This document shows positions 37,858 through 48,171 of a DNA stretch of 64,000 bases, one piece after another. How positions within the stretch are numbered: position 1 is the stretch's first letter; each line of letters starts with the position of its first letter. Under the pieces are notes generated by a model, which was not told the DNA's origin, searched no databases, and worked only from the letters and a program-made list of their open reading frames with translations. A program made the translations under genes and the position numbers. Source of the stretch: Epiperipatus broadwayi (taxonomy: Eukaryota; Onychophora; Udeonychophora; Euonychophora; Peripatidae); NCBI GenBank assembly GCA_028023455.1, contig JAQFVV010000003.1, positions 186,001 to 250,000 on the forward strand. Direction: 5' to 3'.

Positions 37858-38345
37858 CCAGGCTTCTTCTCATAAAGGAATACAAAAATGAACTATTGTT
37901 GAATTAGGATGTTTCCAAGTTTCTTCTCATGAATAAATTCAAAATGAACTATTGTTGGATTGGAATATTTCCAAGCTTTTTTTCATAAATGAATTCAAAA
38001 TGAACTATTGTTGAATTAGAATATTCCCAAGCTTCTTCTCATAAATGGATTCAAAATGAACTATTGTTGAATTAGAATATTCCCAAGCTTCTTCTCATAA
38101 ATGGATTCAAAATGAACTATTGTTGAATTAGAATATTTCCAAGCTTCTTCTCATAAATGGATCCAAAATGAATTATTGTTAAATTAGAATATTTCCAAGC
38201 TTCTTCTCATAAATGGATTGAAAATGAATTATTGTTGAATTAGAATATTTCCAAGCTTCTTCTCATAAATGGATTCAAAATGAATTGTTGTTGAATTGAC
38301 TATTTCCAAGCCTTTTCTCATAATTGAATTTGTAAATGAACTATT
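37858..38345. repeat. Tandem array, 56-bp unit, nine copies
   Basis: CCAAGCTTCTTCTCATAAAT begins units at 37858, 37915, 37971, 38027, 38083, 38139, 38195, 38251 and 38306. Each continues GGATTCAAAATGAACTATTG and TTGAATTAGAATATT. The central units are nearly identical and the outer ones diverge, as expected for unequal exchange. Confidence 0.95.
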
Positions 38346-38515
38346 GATAAAAAAAAAAAGGAACTGCTTCTAACTCTTTTATAAGTAAAATAAAAATGAG
38401 TTATCATGTGGATAGAAGTGAATTTCATTAGAAATTGCAAATTAATTGTTATTTGATAAATTTTTTTTGTTACCAAAAATTAAATTGGTTATCCAGTTAT
38501 CCAGTTTTGTTTATT
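38346..38515. other. AT-rich noncoding DNA
   Basis: No feature supported. A short duplication, TATCCAGTTATCCAGTT, is at about 38491-38508. Confidence 0.4.
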
Positions 38516-38890
38516 TATCGCATCACTCACCAATTATAGCACTGGTTCATGAGAATCTCATGCCTTCTGAGCTACGTCTGACATAACTAGACCTTGGCAA
38601 GTCAGGTTGTAGTGAGACGGAACTCTAATGGCGCTGTTTGGAAAACCAAACATATAAATGTTTAGATGTTCACAGTCTCTATGGTACTACATCCTCTGAT
38701 GAGCAGGAAATATTGTTGTAGGAGGCATTAACATCTGCATTAGGAATGTCAATTGATAGTTCCTTCCTACAGCATGCTCATCAGAAAAAAATTACAACTG
38801 ATGTGATAAAAGGGTTGTATGCGGGTCCGGTTACTATATATATTGCAAGGAAATCAAGTTATATATCACATATATATTGCAAGGAAATCG
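38516..38890. repeat. G+C-richer repeat with inverted CTGATGAGCA arms
   Basis: A compositionally distinct segment (TTCTGAGCTACGTCTGACAT, AATGGCGCTGTTTGGAAAAC) leads to an inverted repeat: CTGATGAGCAGGAAATATTG at 38696 against TACAGCATGCTCATCAG at 38768-38784. It ends beside the GGAAATCAAGTTATATATCA module and a TA run near 38833-38880. Probably a transposable-element end. No coding sequence was recognised. Confidence 0.5.
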
Positions 38891-39340
38891 TTACTCAAAA
38901 GTCATTTGATGTTTGAACACTCAAAGTGAAAGCTGAGTGTAACAGTTTCAGTCAAATAAATTAAGATTTTTTTTACCTTACTCATCTAAAAATTAATTAT
39001 GGAACTTTTATGTCTGAATAGTGTGTTTTTATTATTGCATTAAATTGTATAGAGGATTAAAGGCTTATGAAAACTAGTATTAAAACTTTTAACAATTTTG
39101 TCAGTTCCTTAGTACACACATTATTAAATGTAAATCATCATCATCACCATTAGAAACTAGTTAGAAATTAGCATTTCTATTTTAACTGCCGAAAAAAAAT
39201 CAAATATGGAAAATTTTAGAAAACAATATTAAAAATTAAAATTACTGTAAATAAAGTGGAATGGAAGTGTGGTTAAACAAATACTCTATCTAATTATTAG
39301 AGATAATAATTATATCTTCTATCTTATTTTTTTATATCTA
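38891..39340. other. AT-rich noncoding DNA
   Basis: No gene supported. Confidence 0.45.
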
Positions 39341-39410
39341 AATCTTATGTAAATAAGCATTTATTTTTATATAGTGCTATATAAAAATAAATGCTTATTT
39401 ACATATGATT
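39341..39410. repeat. Near-perfect 70-bp palindrome
   Basis: Arms 39341-39374 and 39377-39410 (34 bp each) are reverse complements with a single mismatch, around the dinucleotide TG. The arm reads through TATGTAAATAAGCATTTATT. Such an uninterrupted inverted repeat would extrude as a cruciform or form a tight RNA hairpin. Confidence 0.95.
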
Positions 39411-42400
39411 AAGTTTCAATTAGAATGACGTTTAGTAAATTCTAGATAATTTCACTGACATCATTCTTTCAGACATCATAAATAGTAATTTAAAGTGAGT
39501 GGTCTATCCTCACGCTTTCCTTCCCAGTACTTCAGATTTACTCATATATAAGCATTTGAGTTGAAGGAATAAGTGGATTCATTTTATTCCTTCATAAATA
39601 CTATATCTCATGTTGGAAAAGAAAGTATTCATTTATTATTAACACTAGCAAAAAGCGCATGCACAATTAGTTTGAAAGGCTGTTATTTGAATGTATCTAA
39701 ATCTTGTAAATAATTTTATATTTTATATAATATTTACATAACTATGATTGTAAATAATAGATGACTATAAATTGTACCATGACATGGTTTACTTTAATCA
39801 ACTACACTTTACAAAAATATAAATTAACATATGTCAAAAAGAAGGTTGAAAAAATTTTAATTTTCAGATATTTAATCTATTAGAAATATCTGTCTTTATA
39901 TATTTAAACAATTAACATTCTAATTTTACAATCCATACTTCCTATGTTTGTATATCTTAAAGTATACTTGGTGTAAAATCTCTTAGACCAATTTCTTATT
40001 ATATATGTATTTAGTGAGAAACTTTTGTTTTCAATGCTAGAGACATAAAACGATTGGTGAATAACTGTTTATATAATTACCAGTTTAGCAATAGGATGTT
40101 TGGTTTACTAAAGAATATATTATATTAGAATAGTTTGTTTCCAAGTTTATTAAAATTAATAAACAAATTTCCGCCTTATAGAAGTTTAGTTTGATTAGAA
40201 TGAAGTTTTTTTAACACCTCAACTGATATCAAAGTCTTGTTACTAGATAGTATGCTTGATATTTAAAATGATGGTTGGTGAAATTGTATGTTATTTACAT
40301 ATGAATTATATGAAAGTGAAATAAAGAGATGATAAAATATTAATAAAACCTTTATTTAAATTCAAATTTAAAATAACGCCAATTAAAAAAAAATGGGCAA
40401 GAATTTTATTATTTGGTGGTATAATTTAAAATTCATTTCTATCGAAGAATATCAAGAAATTGGGTTATTGTTATTAATAGTAAAAATACGTTGGAAATGA
40501 TTAGTGGAGCAAAATTAATATTTAGTAACCAACTCTATTATACAAAAAGCATCATTAGCACTTCTCAAAGTTTATTAAGCAGTATAAATAAGAGATACTA
40601 AAAATATAATTTTTAAAAGTAGTAAGCAAACTGCCATTAATTATTGAAATGTTAATAGTTTGTTGTGATATGTTTTTGCCTTAAATGCTAATTTTTTTTA
40701 AAAAAAATTCTATAAGAATAGATGTAAGAAGGGCAAACTTTTTTAATGAAAAATCACTATGTAGTAATTAGTATATCCATCTACCACTTCCATGACTTGA
40801 GATCTAAATCTGAAAAAACTGTGAAACGGTTTTTAGATAGTTACAAATTTCTTAGACAGTTTTAAATAGTTTTTTTAGGTCGCCAGTCTGTTACCAATCT
40901 AAGGTATCTTTTAAATATTAGATTCTAATTATTTTACATAAGTTAAAATAATAAAATAGTAAAAAAAAAAAGCTCTCACCAATTAATACTTAAGTAAACT
41001 ATTGAGCATTATATATTTTTTTCCTTTACTATTTCTCTGCAGAATGGTGCTTTTGATACTTTGACTTTCATTGAATTAATTCAATTTAACATCTCTCCTC
41101 ACCTTTTATCTAATTATGAGAAGAAATACTTTAGAAAATATTAAAGATAAATTCTGAAAAATTCAGAACAAAACTTCTGTTTTGCACTACCATTTTAATG
41201 TTTGATTTATTTATTTTTGCTGATGTTTTCATCTTTCTGCAAAAGAAGTAAAAATATATTGTATAAATTTATTTTCTCTCTATGAATATTCAAAATTATT
41301 TTACCAAACATAAATATATATCTATACTTTAATGACAGTTTGTGATATTTTATATACACCTTCTCCCATATATATATATTCTAACCTAATTAATTAAATA
41401 GCTTCCTAATTAATCTTATAATCCAATCCAGAAGTCTCTTCAACCTTCCGCCTACGCCTCGTCTATAATAGCTCTACGTTAGGTTAGTTCTATAATAATT
41501 CAGCTACAGCGATATGCAGTTCAGACAGAGATAGAATTTAAAAAAAAATATCATTAATAAAATAAATTTAAAAAGAAAATTATTAATAAACTACCATTCT
41601 TTCTCTATCCAAAACACATTCTCTGAACTGTAAGTACGTGCACTGTTCGACAATGATGATGATGATTTTTCATGTCATTGTTAATATTACTGACTAAAAC
41701 AAAACATTCATTAATTTGCCAATATGATCTCAATATTTTTGTTATTATACAATTAGATGTTCCAATCTCTTAAGCCATGCCACGCTTGTAATATTAATCT
41801 GAATTTGATCAATTATTAATTTAAGAGCACTTATAATAATGACACTAATCTCAGGGTTCTCTGTTATATTTAATAAAATTGCTCAGCAGTATTGTGTTGT
41901 TGCATATGACTGACATTCTGGTCGGCTATAGGAAACATTTACCTTATTTAAACTCTAGGTGTCTTCATCCACACATTAAATAATATAATATTTAACGAGA
42001 TGATCACCATATTCAATAACAACGCATAATTTTGAATAATAAAGCCTTTTAAATCCAGAATCTCAGTCGGAATGATGAAAAGACAAGGGTGCTTTTGTGT
42101 CCTTCCATTATCCCTGACAACACAATAATTCAACTAATATTTATTACTTAGACACTTCCTTAAATGGGTATTCAACAATGTGCAACCAAAGCTAATAGTT
42201 TGGGAATAAAGTGATTTTACACACATATAAAATAAAATAAAATGTCTTGGTCTGAAGTTTTCAATTCCATAAATAATTCTCATTAAAATATAATATAATG
42301 AAATATTTTGATCTGCTTACAATTGTCTATCTGGTGTTTTGGATTTAAGATTTCATAAATGATTTTGGACTCAAGAAAGTATTGCAAGTATTATGCCAAT

Positions 42401-42999
42401 ACACTTTTATTTAGCACATAAGAAAAATGACTCAAAACAACTTGTAATAAGACGATAATTTATTATTAACTTATAACAAAATTCTAATTTATTATTATGA
42501 TTTGACAAAAATATCTTTTATGATTAACATAATAAACAAACATATACAATTTACTCGATCCCATATGGATAAAACAAAATATAACTAATATTAATTCGTC
42601 TATACTTTTAGACTTGGATTCGAACTACTTCTTCATCTTATTTTTTTTTATGTTTATGTAAATTGAATATCACAAAATAAATAGTAGTATCGATACATCA
42701 ACTCACTTGTTTAGTGTATCTTATATGAACGGTTACTTAAATTTATTGACTAACGATCTGTTTTCAAACAAAAATAATCTGATTCTAGGCAATGCGTACA
42801 AACGATTTTTTTATTATCATATCTTTAATTAAATGATAGTTTTTATTTAGATAACTTATTATAATTTATGGGTTACGTATCAGAAGTTACACTTATTATT
42901 TTAATGTTTACCTTAATAACAACTGAAGTTGTTATACACACTGTTTTTCTCAGTATAAGTTATGTTGTGAGTGCTAATTAATCATTAACCTAAATTAAA
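39411..42999. other. AT-rich noncoding DNA, no supported gene
   Basis: 41430-41520 is richer in G+C (TTCAACCTTCCGCCTACGCC) but shows no exon or RNA signature. The 61-codon minus-strand frame at 41948-42133 has no known motif. Confidence 0.45.
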
Positions 43000-43710
43000 C
43001 CTAATATTTGAACCCTCTATTGGCAAATGAAAATTTTTTAATCACGCAATTTTGAAAACTTACTCTCTCCATTGACTTACGTGTGGATTACCAGTACTAT
43101 TCTGTCGCACAATTCAGACATTGATCATATACACTAGCACGCTATTTATACTAAATGGAGCTTGAGGAATTAACCTCCAATATACCCATTATCTTGCCAT
43201 AACTTTCTAAGCAAACACAATATTCAACACCTTCCATGGAGGAATTATCTCTATTTTCTCATGAGGAATATGGAATATCACCGAAGGGCTGTAGAGTTAA
43301 CTACTATATTAAATAGTTTGGTGGGTCCTTGCCTCTTAATTGGGCATAATAGGAACACACACCAAATATAATCCTCTCCTGGGATTTTAACTAATGAAAT
43401 ACACTAAATACTATATAAAGTACTGATCGTCCTACTCTGAGAAGCGATCACTTGGGTTATAAACATACCCGAATACTAGATTTATTTATTCCCCTCATGG
43501 AAAATAAAGCTTTTGGGGAGATTATTTTCTATCCCACAAAATTGATACATTACAATTATTACTTAGGCGCATATTAAGCCTATACCGATGCTATATCGGG
43601 GCAAGACAAGCAAATACACTAATTACACTAAATTTATGTTCCGGGGTATACTTAGATCAGCGTCTGATATCAATGGATATCACAGAATACAATAATAATT
43701 TTCACTTTTG
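43000..43710. other. G+C-elevated block with TATA-like motifs on both strands
   Basis: About 700 bp is clearly different in composition from both flanks, with many CpG-containing words (GTACTGATCGTCCTACTCTG, GAAGCGATCACTTGGGTTAT). A TATATAAAG is on the plus strand at about 43413 and TATAAATAGCG on the minus strand at about 43152-43142. I tested translation in several frames for mitochondrial or retrotransposon proteins and found no convincing match. An LTR or other transposon fragment is the likeliest explanation. A nuclear mitochondrial copy is not excluded. Confidence 0.35.
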
Positions 43711-45911
43711 CCAAAGAAACATTCAACAAATAATAAGAAGTATAGTATTTTGAACTAAACTAAGTGAATGCATTAATAAAGAATAATTGGGAATAAATTC
43801 CTTAATTAACATAGTATAAATTTGTTTCATACTTTAAATAAGTAATATTTTGTATAGCACTTCTCTTTAATTACTTCTGATAATTTTAACTAGATATTTT
43901 GCCTATTGAGTATCTAAATTTTTCTACTTTTACGCATCTAATATTTAAATTTATACTCATAACTGCATGTCATAAGTAAACACCTTTTATAAAAAAAATA
44001 TTTTTTTTTCATGTCAAATATAAATTTAACCTAGAATAATTACATAAAAACATACCTTTACGATTACAAGGTCATTTAAATATTACTTGAATATAGCCTT
44101 TAACCTGCTGATATATAAAAAAAAAATACACATAATTTTACAAATTAGTAAAAAAAAAATCATTACTTAACAAGTGCTTATAATATCACTAAAAAAAAAT
44201 GTTTTCCGTTGGGCACTTTATCCAGATGAAGAACTTGATTCATTCATAGTTCACGAAGCAAATTTAAACAAGAAACACATTTTATTATTTCATTTATAAA
44301 AAGTTGCCTCCATTCTGGTGCACTTAATAATAGGCAAAGAAAAATATAGCAGCATGGATTTTAATTCTTCCTTGAATTAAATGCTATAATTTTGGGATCC
44401 AAGAAAACAATACATATTTTAACGTAGATGAATATTTTATTCTAAACGATAACACACACATATACAATTCTTTTCTTTTTACGATTGGCGATACGTATCA
44501 TTTTTAGCTAGCTGGCTTATGAATAAAAGAATGCGCGAATTTTTTCCAAAATATTATTTTTATTGACTGCAGCTGACTTACGTGGATATAAAGTTTTATT
44601 GACTCCAATTCATGTATAATATAACATATTATTTTATGGTTATAATTAAGTCACTAATGTTTATAGTTTTTATTCCTACTCTAGGAATTATAATTTTTTT
44701 TAATAATGAATTCTCCGTAAATGCACACATACAAATTTTCCGATATTTGCCTTGAGAAAATTTATATTTCTTTTTAAAAAATATGTAGGTGCATAAGTAA
44801 ATATCATTTATTATTTATATTATTTCTAGATACTTTTCAGTGAATAAAACAGATTTTAACGTGGGGAACTTGCATTATTTTCTAAAGCAGACAATTTCTG
44901 TTAGAAAAAGCGCGAAATTTTTGGTTAACTTTCCTTGGCTTTTATAATATGTCTTTTAATTATAATTTTTCTTTTATACCATGAAAAGATTATTAAATAA
45001 GGTAAAGTCAACAAATAACTAATTATTTCTTGGAAATTACTTATATAGCTTAGTTTAACTATAATGATATTTTCCGTGATCGCTGTAGTCAATACGGTGA
45101 TCTCGAACTTTAGCATAAGGTAGCACATTTTGAGTATAAAAAGCTTTAAAATAGGTAGAGCAATAGAAGCTTATGGATGTCCTATCAAAATATTTTAGCT
45201 AGACATGATTTTGTTAAAATGTTACTTGAATTGTATTTATTTCTGCAATAAAAAAAAAATATAAAAATTTGTTACCGAATTTCAGCACTGCTTCTCCTTG
45301 TAAAACTTATGTCAGACTAGTTTTTTTTTTTTTTTACAAAATTTCGCAGTCTTCTTTTAGCGACCTCTGACAGAAAAATAATTATTTAATTATACATAAA
45401 CAAAGAAAAGGGAGAAAAAAAAATTATTACAGTTATATATTTCCATATGATTTAAATGGATTACAAAATAATTTGACAACTAATGAAAAAAAATAATAAA
45501 TATCTTTAACTAATGCTTATTAGTGATGTATAATTTTGTATACATTATTATCTAAATAATTTAAAAAAAAATTATCAGAAGTTACTGTGCTTGATGATAA
45601 GACACTCATCTACTCTCCCCTCTACCCATCCAAAATCAGTTACTGTTTATGATATGTGCTTTTATACTATATTAAATTGCTCTTATTGTTAACATATTTT
45701 AACTAAATTATTTATGCTCTTCTTCAAAATGATATTGGATTACCAAATTTATTAGTTATTTGCTTAAAACATGTTACAGTGAGTAAATAGCATACTTTAT
45801 TAATCACTTAATATTATTATTATTTTACTTTTTATTTCTTAGAAAAGGATTGCATTGTTTTTCTGTGGAAATAATGCTAAATAAACCCAGTGTTAATAAC
45901 ACTAGGTTACA
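43711..45911. other. AT-rich noncoding DNA
   Basis: No gene supported. Open frames such as 44925-45128 (minus) lack recognisable motifs. Confidence 0.45.
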
Positions 45912-45931
45912 ATATATATATATATATATAT
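45912..45931. repeat. (TA)n at the left end of element copy 2
   Basis: The TA run is framed as TTACA(AT)nTGTAA, so the outer flank (45907-45911) mirrors the first bases of the element. Confidence 0.85.
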
Positions 45932-48153
45932 TGTAATGAGCACAGACATTCGTTACATTGTTTTTTTTTTAAAATTTATTAAACATGAAAGTAAATTAAA
46001 AAGTTCGCATTTAAAAATTTTCTTTAAGAATTAAAAATTGAAATTAAATATCATCTTAAACTCTTATATATTAATTAAATCGCACAGATAATGAAAAATT
46101 ATTAAAATAAAACTTTATTAAAGAAAAAGTATTTTAAAACTAAATTTTAAAAAGATTTGGAGATGAAATTATATCTTTAAATTTATCTTTAAATATATTT
46201 TTGATTTGGAAAACAGGTTAATTAATCAGAAATGGAAATGATTGTTAATTAGTTAAATATAAACCAGCCTTCGGCATTTAAATGTAAAAACACCGGTCAG
46301 ATAAGAAAACAATAGAAACTGTTAGCAAATAAGAAGAAATCCCTATGGAATCGGACCTCAACGAAAAGGATCATCTCATCGATGACGTAATGTTAAGTCA
46401 ATCCTTCGAATACGTATAAAAGGAAAATTTGGAAATTATTAATTAGTGAGGAGGTAGTTATTGATGATTATTACGATGTAACAGCTAGGTGTTAGTGCTG
46501 AGGGGATTGAAAAAGACGCACAGCTTCAATTCCTTCAGTTCTGCTAAGAAAGGAAGAAAAATGAACCATCGTTTCTACATTGAGGACTAACTACACTAAA
46601 AAATCTCCGGATGGATAAATAAATCAGCCAACAGGATACCAATCTTCGGACGATGTGGGAATTCACGTTCAAACGGCAAGGAATATATGAAGATGAACTA
46701 TTTAAATAACCGTAAGAACTTTAAAATTTATGAACAGTAAATTAAAAACTTTCCAGATTTAAATGATTGCAATTTTATTCTATCTGACCAACATTATTTA
46801 TTAATTAGTTATAATTTTATTTAATGTATTTATTTTGTAAAATCATTTCCATTTATTTATTTTTTGTTCTTTAAGTTTTATTATGATTTTTGTTTTCCGT
46901 TAAATTAATTATAAAAATGTTAAACTTAAGTCGGGCGTGAATGGCTGTATAGTTTTGTAAAGTTATATTAGGGGAGGGTAATCTTAGGTTATTTATGTCG
47001 TTGTTAGATTGGGTCAATGGATTGGATATATTGATGTAGTTAGTAGATGTGATCGGAGATTCGCTACTGGCAGAATCGTTTATATATACGCCGCACTCAC
47101 CCGTTTGCCTATGGAAGGAATTATAAGACGGAGAACGCAGTTCCTTTCTATGGAGTTTTTTTTTTATTGTTCTTCTCATTAGATAGATGTAATATTCCTA
47201 TCTGATTGAGAGTCAATGTCTTTTCTTAATTCTTTTGGTGCTGCCGTATTTCGTATTACATTGAATACATCGATGTATCAGATGGATTGATGCCAGTTTG
47301 ACTGCGAATTTTAGCCTAAGGTTAAATAGGGATAGAATATTTTAATTTCAATGCAAATCTATGTAGTATTCATACTCGATTCTAAATAAAAATGCATTAA
47401 ATTTAAGTTGTTTATAGACGCTTGCATGGATTGTTTATCGGTTAATTATGTTTTGCGTTTTCATATTTGATCAAAATATATAGACATTCGATAAATAATG
47501 ATACCTTACGGTGAGTATCTAAAATGTATTTATTCGGATGTCTTTTAAGTTATTGGTGACAATGCGAGTATCTTATGATGAATACTATTGGGTTACGTAG
47601 AAATTTCCCTCCGCAATTGTCAGTAATCAATAATTTTGTATTTTAATCGTTTATGTTTACTTTGAAATGTTGTTGACCGTGAAATCTATGTAACCGATCT
47701 ATATTCAATATTATAAACAAGCTTTCCTAAATTTATCTGTGCGAACTTAATTAAAATGTAAAATTAGAATATAATAGTAATTAAAGGTAAATTAAAGTCA
47801 AAAATCAAAGTTAAAAATAATGTTAAATGTTAAAATGTAAACTAATACTAAAATAATTTTAAATCTTATATATATGTGCATAAATAAATGTTTGTATGTT
47901 AATTACTGGCAGTGGCTTATTTTATTTATTTTTTAATGTTGAAATCTAATTAGATAAGATCTTATATTATTTAATCTCTGCTATTCCACTGAGCTAGTGA
48001 CATGGGCTAACGACCGGAATCAAAATTTAAAAAAAAAATATTTTTTTTTTTGACTTACGTATCTGCCTACTTTATAAATTTTTCTAGGTTCAAATGCCTA
48101 GATGGCGCCCCGTAGTGCAGTTTATGTTAAGTCACATTCTCCGGATCGTTACA
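45932..48153 (+). mobile_element. 2.2-kb TG...CA-type element, copy 2 (module order A-B)
   Basis: The ends are TGTAATGA (45932) and TCGTTACA (48146-48153), imperfect inverted repeats of TG...CA type, each abutting a (TA)n tract. It shares with copy 1 the 5' segment, the inverted pair AAATGGAAATGATTG (46226) / AATCATTTCCATTT (46841), the CRE-TATA promoter (46383-46423) and the 3' segment (ACTGGCAGTGGCTT, GAGCTAGTGACATGGGCTAA, TGCCTAGATGGCGCC). Module A (about 46917-47400) here precedes module B (about 47405-47760), the opposite of copy 1. A minus-strand open frame of 102 codons (46871-47179) crosses module A. The equivalent in copy 1 keeps residues such as NNLRLPS and NITLQ but has stops, so coding is doubtful. 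Confidence 0.72.
46383..46450 (+). promoter_or_regulatory. CRE-like site plus TATA box in 2-kb element copy 2
   Basis: TGACGTAA (46383-46390) lies 32 bp, start to start, before TATAAAAGG (46415-46423). This is the same arrangement as in copy 1 (33 bp). Confidence 0.6.
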
Positions 48154-48171
48154 ATATATATATATATATTA
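48154..48171. repeat. (TA)n at the right end of element copy 2
   Basis: A TA run immediately follows the TCGTTACA end. Together with the left run it makes any target-site duplication unreadable. Confidence 0.85.

Noticed and set aside
37018-38345. CRISPR-like array
   Set aside because: The whole 71-, 87- and 56-bp units repeat, with no unique spacers between short conserved repeats, and the sequence is eukaryotic.
38696-38730. Hammerhead ribozyme
   Set aside because: CTGATGAG and GAAA are too close to allow a proper stem II, and no stem III closing sequence is evident.
43000-43710. Nuclear copy of mitochondrial DNA
   Set aside because: Composition first suggested it, but by-eye translation gave no run of recognisable cytochrome oxidase, cytochrome b or NADH dehydrogenase residues.
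46871-47179. 102-codon minus-strand frame in module A of the 2-kb element
   Set aside because: The corresponding frame in copy 1 (34640-34910) is interrupted by several stops. Some residues are shared simply because the DNA is homologous.
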